NCBI GenBank assembly: GCA_903929655.1
Contig: CAIYVS010000100.1
Location: forward strand, 1-8,408
Origin: an uncultured Bacteroidota bacterium
GTDB lineage: Bacteria > Bacteroidota > Bacteroidia > Chitinophagales > Chitinophagaceae
Length of the DNA stretch: 8,408 bases
Reading direction: 5' to 3'
Shown here: positions 1 through 5,580 of the stretch, piece by piece
Numbering within the stretch: position 1 is the stretch's first letter
How the letters are laid out: every line of letters starts with the position of its first letter
Position numbers and translations under genes: made by a program
The notes under the pieces: generated by a model
Database searches by the model: none
What the model was told of the DNA's origin: nothing
What the model saw: the letters and a program-made list of their open reading frames with translations, nothing else

Positions 1-243
1 ATGATCGCCTTTCTTAAAACCGCTTACAGAACTGCCCACTTCTTCCACAATGCCTACGCCTTCATGGCCTATGATCCTGCCGTCTGCAACCTCCGGCAAG
101 TCACCTTTCATGATATGCAGATCTGTTCCGCATATAGTTGTTTTAAGGATCTTTACAATAGCATCTGTTGTTGCTTTAATCTGGGGTTTGGGTTTTTCTT
201 CCCAGGCTTTTTTTCCGGCACCATGATAAACCAATGCTTTCAT
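1..243 (-). CDS. Zinc-dependent alcohol dehydrogenase (MDR superfamily), N-terminal fragment
   Basis: This is the first 81 codons of a medium-chain dehydrogenase/reductase; the rest lies off the left edge. It should oxidise an alcohol or reduce an aldehyde in the cytoplasm with NAD(P)H. The start MKALVYHGAGKKAWEEKPKP is the usual first strand of the GroES-like catalytic domain. The motif TICGTDLH gives the likely catalytic zinc ligand Cys38. GHEGVGIVEEVG at about residues 59-70 supplies His60 and Glu61, the other hallmark of zinc-containing members. The structural-zinc cysteines and the Rossmann domain lie outside the window, so substrate and cofactor cannot be judged. The ATG is preceded by an A/T-rich leader without a Shine-Dalgarno sequence. 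The yceI-like gene lies 113 bases upstream on the same strand, so co-transcription is possible but not shown. Family assignment is secure; substrate is unknown. Confidence 0.9.
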   Translation of the reverse strand, partial: MKALVYHGAGKKAWEEKPKPQIKATTDAIVKILKTTICGTDLHIMKGDLPEVADGRIIGHEGVGIVEEVGSSVSGFKKGDH

Positions 244-277
244 TTATATTTATTTCAATTATCAGATTATTTTGAAT

Positions 278-300
278 AAAAAGGTTTACACTACCTTCTT
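278..300 (-). terminator. Weak terminator-like hairpin after the yceI-like gene
   Basis: Read on the minus strand, an AAGGT...ACCTT stem (293-297 with 281-285) has a 7-base loop. It can extend to 8 pairs by one G-U and two A-U pairs, and the descending arm is itself the T-run. It sits about 60 bases past the yceI-like stop and about 35 bases before the dehydrogenase start. The stem is short and AT-rich, so termination would be partial at best. Confidence 0.25.
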
Positions 301-356
301 TGAGAAGCCTATCATCTCACAATCACCATTTCATATCCGGCACTACTATACAGAGC

Positions 357-959
357 TTAATTTTTTTGTTCTGCTGCTGTTTCTAGTTTCATCGTCAACT
401 GTTTTTTGCTCATATTGACCAACTCAATCTCGCACGAAATGTTTATTTCATCGCCTACCATCAGGCCGCCTGTTTCAATAGTTGTATTCCAGCTAAGTTC
501 CCAGTCGCTTCTGTTGATCTTTCCGCTCACTGTAAACCCGGCTTTTTCGTTGCCCCATGGGTCCATTGTAATGCCTCCAAACTGCACCATCAACATTAAG
601 TTTTTTGTAAGGCCTCTCATCGTTAATTCCCCCCATAATTCATGGTTCCCGTCTTTGTCGGCCTTGCCAATAGTACTTGAAGTAAACGTGATTTGCTTAT
701 GATTCTCTACGTCAAAAAAATCTGCACTTTTTAAGTGTTCGTCACGCTTTGCATCACCTGTAGATATTGAGGCAGCATCTATCCACAAATCAATATCCGC
801 AGTGGCAAAGTCATTGCCGTTGGTATATATGCTTGCATCGAATGATTTAAATGCACCCTTAACATGTGCAATCATCAAATGCCTTACCTTAAAGGAAATA
901 TCGCTGTGGGCCTGGTCAATTTCCCATTTTGTTTTTGTTGAAAGCTCTGAATTTTTCAT
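357..959 (-). CDS. YceI family protein (polyisoprenoid-binding-like lipocalin fold), no signal peptide
   Basis: A complete 200-residue YceI-domain protein. YceI proteins form an eight-stranded lipocalin-like barrel that in characterised members binds polyisoprenoids or similar long lipids. Visible family blocks in order are WEIDQAHSDISFKVRHLMIAHVKG (about 12-35, shown here only as the family start block), the DAKRDEHLKSADFFD turn, GELTMRGLTK, GFTVSGKINRSDWELSWN, and the closing strand VGDEINISCEIEL. About 15 residues of extra tail follow. Length matches the domain alone. The N-terminus (MKNSELSTKTK) is hydrophilic with no hydrophobic core or lipobox, so this copy should stay in the cytoplasm, unlike exported YceI of Escherichia coli. 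A clear ATG opens the frame. Ligand and role are unknown; many Bacteroidota carry several such paralogues. The upstream gap holds three inverted repeats, which hints at regulated expression. Confidence 0.9.
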   Translation of the reverse strand: MKNSELSTKTKWEIDQAHSDISFKVRHLMIAHVKGAFKSFDASIYTNGNDFATADIDLWIDAASISTGDAKRDEHLKSADFFDVENHKQITFTSSTIGKADKDGNHELWGELTMRGLTKNLMLMVQFGGITMDPWGNEKAGFTVSGKINRSDWELSWNTTIETGGLMVGDEINISCEIELVNMSKKQLTMKLETAAEQKN

Positions 960-984
960 TTGATTTTTTTAGAATTAATAAAAA

Positions 985-992
985 CAAAGGTG
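985..992 (-). promoter_or_regulatory. Possible -7 promoter element of the yceI-like gene
   Basis: The minus strand reads CACCTTTG, one mismatch from the Bacteroidota -7 consensus TAnnTTTG, about 25 bases upstream of the ATG. I find no TTTG or TTG at the usual 19-21 base spacing upstream. The 994-1009 dyad lies directly against the upstream side of this box, where a bound protein would block polymerase. Confidence 0.3.
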
Positions 993-993
993 A

Positions 994-1009
994 GCCAATT
1001 CTTATTGGC
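994..1009. repeat. Inverted repeat GCCAAT-tctt-ATTGGC
   Basis: A perfect 6-base dyad with a 4-base centre, immediately upstream of the possible -7 box of the yceI-like gene. Its position suits an operator, but its length alone is not beyond chance. Confidence 0.4.
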
Positions 1010-1015
1010 AGCAGT

Positions 1016-1042
1016 TACACAACTTCAGGTAAGAGTTGTATA
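1016..1042. repeat. Inverted repeat TACACAACT-n9-AGTTGTATA
   Basis: Nine-base arms (1016-1024 and 1034-1042) pair with one mismatch across a 9-base centre. The inner six bases ACAACT/AGTTGT are perfect. It lies about 60-80 bases upstream of the yceI-like start, a spacing seen for activator or repressor sites. The function is inferred only from position and symmetry. Confidence 0.4.
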
Positions 1043-1083
1043 ATTCACACATTCCAGGCCCACATCAATCAGAAAGAGTATAT

Positions 1084-1109
1084 ATAAGACATTAGGTGTA
1101 CTGTCTTAT
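1084..1109. repeat. Inverted repeat ATAAGACA-n10-TGTCTTAT, operator or weak hairpin
   Basis: Two perfect 8-base arms (1084-1091 and 1102-1109) surround a 10-base centre. It lies 41 bases past the glycosyltransferase stop and about 125 bases upstream of the yceI-like start. As RNA on the minus strand it would form a hairpin followed only by a mixed ATATACTCTTT, so it is a poor intrinsic terminator. It could be a protein-binding site or a 3'-end stabilising hairpin. Confidence 0.45.
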
Positions 1110-1149
1110 TTGCTAAAACCGCCTTGCGAATAGATGAAACAATCAGTTT

Positions 1150-2241
1150 CTATAAGGAAAGCCAGCGTTCAATTTCCTGCCGGTATTGGTTGTGAGCGTC
1201 TTTTATACTTAGATGTGAAAAGGGGAATCGTTCCATTTCTTTCAATGAATTCTTAAGATCAAAGCCTTTTTGCGGAGTGCAATAAAACACTCCCTGCTTA
1301 TGTAAATGCCCTCCAAGATATTCTTGTTCTGTCTGTCCCGCCGTCGGTATCAGGATCGCTTTCTTATTCATCAAGACCAAATCCATAATAGTAGAATACC
1401 CGCTCCTGGCAATCACCACTGATGCTCTTTGCATAATGGGCAACAGCTCATCCTTTGTTACCTGTTTCAGGTAAGTGATATGGCCAGGTATAGTGCCGGG
1501 ACTTTTCGAGTTTCTGGAACCTTCCACAAAAATCACCTTACCATTATATTCACAAACCTCCTGCCATAATTGTTTTGATAAAATGCTTCTTTGTGGTTCC
1601 ACTCCCGATAGTAATACCAGCAAGGAACCATCCTCCTGCAAATCTGTTTTAGATGCTTCCAATTGAGACAAGCAACCTATATAACGCGTGTTTGCAGCTA
1701 TTTTTTCCGGGTGTCCCAGCTTGCCACTTATATTAGGCTCCCCTGCCACGTCAGGCACCCATACCTCCGCAAAATGCCCCAACATCCTGTAATGCTGCTT
1801 TCTGAATAGATTATTAGCCAACTGCCCCAATCCCGTTTGCACTTCCAACTGGTGCGTGATAATTACTGAGGGTATTCGCGATGAGTATAGCCCGTAACGG
1901 TTATCAGATATGACCCCCTCAAACCGCCCCTCCTTTACCAGTTCATCCAGCCAGGCATGCTCTCTTTTTATTGTTTTTAATATGCCCGGCGCCTGTTTAA
2001 GTATAGAAAATATCAGTCCATTGCCGGAATTATTATATCGCACATTATAGCCGTCAATATGGATAGTTTCTATACCCGGAAAAGTTTCCTCTATAAAGTT
2101 CCTTTGCCATTTGTTCCCTGCAAATGTTACTTTGTGCCCTAAACGCAGCAAATATGATATAATTGGCACACAACGGCTTGTATGGCCCAGCCCCCAGTCC
2201 ATAGGAGCTATTAACAATCTCTTAAATACGTTGTTTGACAA
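1150..2241 (-). CDS. MurG-like glycosyltransferase (GT-B fold, GT28-type C-terminus), TTG start
   Basis: A complete 363-residue glycosyltransferase. The N-terminal half opens with KRLLIAPMDWGLGHTSRC; GLGH at residues 17-20 is the glycine-rich acceptor-side loop typical of MurG/GT-B enzymes. The C-terminal half carries the nucleotide-sugar site: IARSGYSTIMD (Arg279, Ser280, Gly281, Tyr282) and IPTAGQTEQE (about 298-307), matching the GT28 C-terminal domain. There is no signal peptide or membrane span, so it probably works at the cytoplasmic face on a UDP-sugar. It is not MurG itself: the N-terminus and spacing differ and no cell-wall genes adjoin. The acceptor is unknown. The start is TTG at 2239-2241, directly after an in-frame TAA. 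No ATG or GTG lies between that stop and the conserved KRLLIAP block, and the first ATG (codon 14) would cut into it. A possible promoter lies just upstream. Confidence 0.85.
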   Translation of the reverse strand: MSNNVFKRLLIAPMDWGLGHTSRCVPIISYLLRLGHKVTFAGNKWQRNFIEETFPGIETIHIDGYNVRYNNSGNGLIFSILKQAPGILKTIKREHAWLDELVKEGRFEGVISDNRYGLYSSRIPSVIITHQLEVQTGLGQLANNLFRKQHYRMLGHFAEVWVPDVAGEPNISGKLGHPEKIAANTRYIGCLSQLEASKTDLQEDGSLLVLLSGVEPQRSILSKQLWQEVCEYNGKVIFVEGSRNSKSPGTIPGHITYLKQVTKDELLPIMQRASVVIARSGYSTIMDLVLMNKKAILIPTAGQTEQEYLGGHLHKQGVFYCTPQKGFDLKNSLKEMERFPFSHLSIKDAHNQYRQEIERWLSL

Positions 2242-2248
2242 TTATTCT

Positions 2249-2267
2249 TATTTTTACAAAAGTAAAA
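2249..2267. promoter_or_regulatory. Divergent promoter region with dyad TTTTAC-AAAA-GTAAAA
   Basis: The minus strand reads TACTTTTG (2264-2257), a full match to the Bacteroidota -7 element TAnnTTTG, placing transcription about 10 bases before the glycosyltransferase TTG start. The plus strand reads TATTTTTA (2249-2256), one mismatch from the same element, facing the small lipoprotein gene. The two boxes lie in a perfect 6-base dyad (2252-2257 and 2262-2267). No well-spaced -33 TTTG was found on either strand. The minus-strand box is the stronger call. Confidence 0.4.
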
Positions 2268-2268
2268 T

Positions 2269-2424
2269 ATGAAGCGATTAATAAAAGGAAATAAAACGAT
2301 CATTTATACGTTAATAATAAGTATAGGTATGCTTACCTTTCAGTCTTGCCATACTGCTAAAAAAGCATGCGGCTGCGAATCGGACCTGAATGGTGTATCT
2401 AAACATTATAAACGCTATTATTAA
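2269..2424 (+). CDS. Putative small lipoprotein, 51 residues
   Basis: A 51-codon frame opens with ATG at 2269 and ends with TAA at 2422-2424. The N-terminus is positively charged (MKRLIKGNK). A hydrophobic stretch follows (IIYTLIISIGMLTF) and then FQSC with Cys27, a Bacteroidota-style lipobox. Signal peptidase II would leave a mature peptide of 25 residues starting CHTAKKACGCESDL, rich in cysteine near its start and in basic and tyrosine residues at its end (KHYKRYY). It would be anchored in the inner or outer membrane. It starts 27 bases from the divergent glycosyltransferase and its stop lies one base before the next small gene. I do not recognise a named family, though very small CGC-containing lipoproteins occur widely in this phylum. 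Function unknown; the signal-peptide pattern is what makes it credible. Confidence 0.6.
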   Translation: MKRLIKGNKTIIYTLIISIGMLTFQSCHTAKKACGCESDLNGVSKHYKRYY

Positions 2425-2425
2425 A

Positions 2426-2683
2426 ATGAAATTTATGTGGAGCGGACATAATCATAATAAAGTCTGGTTGCATTATGTAAAAAACATAATAGCAGCAGAT
2501 TTGCAATCTGCAAGGTTCCTTGCCGCTTACGAGAAATTCTCCAGGATGAACAATACCCATCTGCCCTACTTGGAAATTATAGACATCAATAAGTACAAAG
2601 TCATCAAACAAAAAGACAAACTAAAAAAAGTCTTCCTGAAACGTATTGATACTCCGTTTGTTTTTGTTGTGGGGAAAAATTGA
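2426..2683 (+). CDS. Hypothetical protein, 85 residues, unrecognised
   Basis: This frame has an ATG at 2426, one base past the stop of the small lipoprotein gene. An ATG 12 codons further upstream (2390) would overlap that gene, so 2426 is preferred. The product is 85 residues, soluble-looking and lysine-rich, with no signal peptide or membrane span. Notable parts are a His/Trp-rich start (MWSGHNHNKVWLHYVKN), a likely helix (AADLQSARFLAAYEKFSRM), and a basic stretch (about KYKVIKQKDKLKKVFLKR) before a hydrophobic end (TPFVFVVGKN). I do not recognise the family. It sits in a tight same-strand series with the lipoprotein upstream and the broken DUF2442-like gene 19 bases downstream. A spurious frame in AT-rich sequence, or a remnant of a larger gene, remains possible. 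Confidence 0.45.
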   Translation: MKFMWSGHNHNKVWLHYVKNIIAADLQSARFLAAYEKFSRMNNTHLPYLEIIDINKYKVIKQKDKLKKVFLKRIDTPFVFVVGKN

Positions 2684-2702
2684 ACTTTTCCCTCTCTTCA
2701 CT

Positions 2703-2938
2703 ATGGTTGCTACACTTAATACTCCCGAAATACGTAATATTGAATTTCTCAATGCTTCTATTATGTTCGTTCATCTTACCAATGATCGTACTTTTCTGGT
2801 ACCACTGGATGAATTCCCTGACATAAAAAACTGAATATTGAACAAAGAAAAGAATATGAGATCATTGACGGGACAAATCTTTCTTTCCTAGCAATAGATA
2901 ATATATATAGCTTGATGGATTTAACAGGGATAGCTTAA
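2703..2938 (+). pseudogene. DUF2442-like small protein gene with -1 frameshift
   Basis: Frame one runs from ATG 2703 to TGA 2832-2834 (43 residues) and includes HLTNDRTFLVPLDEFPDIKN. This resembles the DUF2442 core, which has a V-x-L-x-(D)GR-x-x-x-VPL-x-x-(F/Y)P pattern. The -1 frame from 2831 continues LNIEQRKEYEIIDGTNLSF and ends at TAA 2936-2938. That matches the second DUF2442 block (EQR..(W/Y)EII). Joined, the product would be 78 residues, the family's normal size. The frames meet at six A's (2825-2830) followed by C: one extra A would restore a single frame, reading DIKKLNIEQR. The gene may be broken by loss of one A, a sequencing error, or decoded by programmed -1 frameshifting. DUF2442 proteins have no firmly established function and often occur in small accessory gene pairs, commonly with DUF4160; the upstream neighbour here does not look like DUF4160. 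Confidence 0.55.
2825..2831 (+). other. Slippery heptamer A AAA AAC at the frame junction
   Basis: In the reading frame of the DUF2442-like gene the bases fall as A AAA AAC, a canonical X XXY YYZ heptamer. The zero-frame stop TGA follows immediately at 2832. A -1 slip would read AAA AAA then CTG, entering exactly the frame that carries the rest of the domain. Downstream I see only a weak all-AT stem (2835-2839 with 2853-2857), so no convincing stimulator. Loss of one A from a seven-A run is the simpler explanation. Confidence 0.4.
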
Positions 2939-2990
2939 TACGGCTCTCATCATCATCACTTTATTAATTACTCCTATACCCTCCGTATTA
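2936..2990. repeat. Long-loop inverted repeat TAATACGG...CCGTATTA between convergent genes
   Basis: Perfect 8-base arms (2936-2943 and 2983-2990) flank a 39-base loop that is pyrimidine-rich on the plus strand and contains a short CAT repeat. The left arm includes the stop codon of the DUF2442-like gene, and the right arm ends 25 bases before the priA stop. It may act as a bidirectional 3'-end hairpin. No T-run follows either arm, so it is not a standard terminator. The rest of the 2939-3014 gap shows nothing else. Confidence 0.4.
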
Positions 2991-3014
2991 TTCACAGTTC
3001 TCTGTTTACTGCAA

Positions 3015-5459
3015 CTAAATCGGGTCCACGTCAAACAACACTTGTAAATTCGCATTCCCCTTCTCCCCGGTTATCCATTGCTTTTGCTCCTTAAGGAATT
3101 TCTTTACCGAATCAATTAATTTAGTGTCACGCGGACATTTGATCCATATCTCCTGTATATACAAATTTCGAACCCTCGGCACCAATGCCGGTACCGGCCC
3201 CTGAACTATGATTCCCTCAATTTCATTCAATGCCTTCGCAACCTGACTCCCGGCATGTATGGCCCTCGGCTCATCCTTATGCTTGAACATTATTTTGATA
3301 AGCCTGGTAAAAGGTGGATAAGCAAAAAATTCCCTGTATTTGATTTCATGCACATAAAATCCCCGTACATCATGGTTCTGCACCCATTTTAGAACAGGAT
3401 GTTCCATATTATAAGCCTGTATTAATACACGGCCAGCTCCATCACTACGTCCTGCCCTGCCGCTCACCTGCTCCATCAGTTGAAAAGCCCTTTCATTCAC
3501 CCTGAAGTCGGGATAACTTAAAAGACTATCCGCACTCAATATACCTACCAGTGACACGGGGGCAAAATCCAAACCCTTGACCACCATTTGCGTGCCCACT
3601 AAAATATCTATTTTCTGTTTCTCCAGCTCACTCAGCATTTCCGACATACTATGCTTGCCTCTCATGCTGTCCACATCCATACGGGCCACCCTTGTCTTCG
3701 GAAAAATCTGCTGAACCTCTTCTTCTATCTTTTCCGTACCAAAACTTTTGCTTTGCAGCCTGTTACTCCCGCATTTGGGACAGGTATGCACTATCGCAGA
3801 TTGCTGCCCGCAATAATGGCAATGCAGCTTATCAGTACTTTTATGATAAGTAAGCGATACTGCACAATTCTTACACTGAGGTACCCATCCACACACCGTA
3901 CATATCTGGAAAGGAGCATAGCCCCTGCGGTTTTGAAACAATATGATCTGACGGCTGTTCTGCAAAGCCTCCAACATAGCCTGTTGCAGTTCTGGCGTTA
4001 TCAATTTTATTCCCTGCGTCTTCATCGTTTCGAGCGATTTCGCGTTCACGATCTCTATTACAGGCATTTTTACACCCAGGTATCTTTCCTTCAGCTCTGC
4101 ATAAGCATATTTACTATGCTGTACATTAAACAGGCTTTCCACCGACGGCGTTGCAGAACCTAGTATAACCTTGGCACCATGCAAAGCAGCAAGATATATA
4201 GCCCCATCCCTTGCATGAAAACGGGGTGCGGGGTCTTTCTGTTTATAAGAACCATCATGTTCCTCATCTACAATGATAACTCCAATATCACTATAGGGCA
4301 GCCATAATGCAGAGCGCGGTCCCACCACAATTTTATAATTTCCCTTCCGCACCTTTTCCCATATCTCCACCCGTTCATTGTTCGTAAAACGCGAATGGTA
4401 CACCCCTAATTCTTCACCGAAATAAGCATAGAGCCTGCTCACCAATTGCGTGGTGAGTCCTATTTCCGGCAATAAAAAAACTGCCTGTTTCCCGGCAGCA
4501 ATGCACTCTTTTATTTTGTGAATATATAGCAAGGTTTTACCACTCCCGGTAACCCCGTGCAATAAGGCCACATTTTTTTCTTCCAGTCCCTTCTCAAGTT
4601 TGTTATAAGCCTCCAACTGTGCAGGTGTGAATTCGATCTCTTTTATTTCCTGCTCAGAAGTATATTGTAAGCGGTCTGTATTCTTTTCTTCAACAATAAA
4701 AATGCCTTTATCTGCCAATGCCTTTACCTGTGCGGCAGTAGCATCCACCCGTTCCAGCAGATCTTGTTGGCGCACAAAATGATTCTTTATAGATAACTCT
4801 GTATAAGCCATTAGCAAATTCAGTTGCTTAGGTGCCCTAGCCAATTGGTCAAATAAGGCCATCAGTTTTTTCTCTTCTTTATATTCCGGCGCTAATGAAA
4901 TGATCTTTTCTGTTTTGGGCCTATAACTAGGCTCTAATGAATCATTGATATTCACCACCTGTTTTTCCAGCAATTCATTCAGTACAGCGGTAAGATGCTT
5001 TGCACCAACTATATTCCTCAATTCAGAAATGCGCAGTTCTTTTCTCATCTCCAAAGCCTCAGCCGCAAGGTATGCCTGGTCCGACCATTCATGCACCACC
5101 TCTTTATCCTGTGGTTCCCATTGCAGGCTCGTTTCAGCCATCAGTTTTAAATGGGCAGGTAGGGCGGCCTGCATCACCTCGCCAGGTGCGGCCATATAAT
5201 ACTGTGCTATCCAGCGCCACAATTGCAACTGGCGCTCATTCACTATAGGCTCTTCATCCAGTATGCTGCGAATGGGTTTTACCGAATAAGCTTCCGGCTT
5301 CTCATTGTGCAACCTTTCTACAACCCCTGAATACTGTTTATTTTTGCCCAAAGCCACCTCCACCCTCATGCCGGGGCGCAGCAAATCTTGCATCTCCTGC
5401 GGAACGCCATAGGTAAGTATCTGTGGCAAATTTAAAGGCAGTATAATATCGGCAAACAT
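3015..5459 (-). CDS. priA: Primosomal protein N' (replication restart helicase PriA)
   Basis: A complete 814-residue PriA, the 3'-to-5' superfamily 2 helicase that recognises stalled or repaired forks and starts DnaB reloading. The N-terminal DNA-binding part opens MFADIILPLNLPQILTYGVP, the usual 3'-end-binding domain. Walker A is GVTGSGKT with Lys308; Walker B is DEEH at 398-401. Eight cysteines at 520, 523, 529, 532, 547, 550, 560 and 563 form the two-zinc insertion found only in PriA-type helicases. Motif V is GTQMVVKGLDF (about 622-632) and motif VI is QVSGRAGR (664-671). All catalytic and zinc residues are present. It is longer than the 732-residue E. coli protein, as I recall is normal in Bacteroidota. 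The start is ATG. It is divergent from the carbonic anhydrase across 121 bases and appears to be transcribed alone. Confidence 0.97.
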   Translation of the reverse strand: MFADIILPLNLPQILTYGVPQEMQDLLRPGMRVEVALGKNKQYSGVVERLHNEKPEAYSVKPIRSILDEEPIVNERQLQLWRWIAQYYMAAPGEVMQAALPAHLKLMAETSLQWEPQDKEVVHEWSDQAYLAAEALEMRKELRISELRNIVGAKHLTAVLNELLEKQVVNINDSLEPSYRPKTEKIISLAPEYKEEKKLMALFDQLARAPKQLNLLMAYTELSIKNHFVRQQDLLERVDATAAQVKALADKGIFIVEEKNTDRLQYTSEQEIKEIEFTPAQLEAYNKLEKGLEEKNVALLHGVTGSGKTLLYIHKIKECIAAGKQAVFLLPEIGLTTQLVSRLYAYFGEELGVYHSRFTNNERVEIWEKVRKGNYKIVVGPRSALWLPYSDIGVIIVDEEHDGSYKQKDPAPRFHARDGAIYLAALHGAKVILGSATPSVESLFNVQHSKYAYAELKERYLGVKMPVIEIVNAKSLETMKTQGIKLITPELQQAMLEALQNSRQIILFQNRRGYAPFQICTVCGWVPQCKNCAVSLTYHKSTDKLHCHYCGQQSAIVHTCPKCGSNRLQSKSFGTEKIEEEVQQIFPKTRVARMDVDSMRGKHSMSEMLSELEKQKIDILVGTQMVVKGLDFAPVSLVGILSADSLLSYPDFRVNERAFQLMEQVSGRAGRSDGAGRVLIQAYNMEHPVLKWVQNHDVRGFYVHEIKYREFFAYPPFTRLIKIMFKHKDEPRAIHAGSQVAKALNEIEGIIVQGPVPALVPRVRNLYIQEIWIKCPRDTKLIDSVKKFLKEQKQWITGEKGNANLQVLFDVDPI

Positions 5460-5528
5460 GAGGCTGCAAGTTAATAGAAAAGGGGCTTTAACCCTAAATA
5501 GCTATATAGAAAATAGTCATTAATTATA

Positions 5529-5536
5529 GAAACATA
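5529..5536 (-). promoter_or_regulatory. Weak candidate -7 element for priA
   Basis: The minus strand reads TATGTTTC, one mismatch from TAnnTTTG, about 70 bases before the priA ATG. At the expected upstream distance there is only TCG (5557-5555, 18-base spacing) instead of TTG. The rest of the 5460-5580 gap holds a self-complementary CTATATAG (5502-5509) but no other clear element. Confidence 0.2.
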
Positions 5537-5565
5537 TATTTAACACAAACAGAACGAAAACATAC

Positions 5566-5573
5566 TAATTTCG
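5566..5573 (+). promoter_or_regulatory. Candidate -7 element of the carbonic anhydrase gene
   Basis: TAATTTCG is one mismatch from TAnnTTTG and ends seven bases before the ATG, so the transcript would be leaderless or nearly so. No TTG lies 19-21 bases upstream. The TTTCGC ending is shared with the nadC box, which does have a well-spaced TTG. Confidence 0.4.
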
Positions 5574-5580
5574 CAACAAT

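Noticed and set aside
1..279. A 92-codon plus-strand open frame at the left edge
   Set aside because: It is antisense to the alcohol dehydrogenase, whose zinc-site motifs in the minus frame are unmistakable.
406..702. A 98-codon plus-strand open frame opposite the yceI-like gene
   Set aside because: Antisense shadow of a complete YceI domain with no start context or recognisable motif.
1150..2241. Calling the glycosyltransferase murG
   Set aside because: Only the GT-B halves and GT28-type motif are shared; no cell-wall cluster adjoins and the N-terminal pattern belongs to a different subgroup.
2399..2611. A 70-codon minus-strand open frame in the small-gene cluster
   Set aside because: It has no recognisable motif, overlaps the better-placed plus-strand frame that abuts the lipoprotein stop, and has no leader signals.
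2948..2960. CATCATCATCA run between the small cluster and priA
   Set aside because: Only about four repeat units in non-coding sequence; too short to call a phase-variable tract.
3000..3014. Short CAGT...ACTG hairpin just after the priA stop as an intrinsic terminator
   Set aside because: A four-base stem with no following T-run is not enough to support a terminator.
3651..4163. A 170-codon plus-strand open frame opposite priA
   Set aside because: It lies wholly inside the conserved zinc-binding and helicase region of priA on the other strand, has no recognisable domain, and its composition is what antisense of that gene would give.
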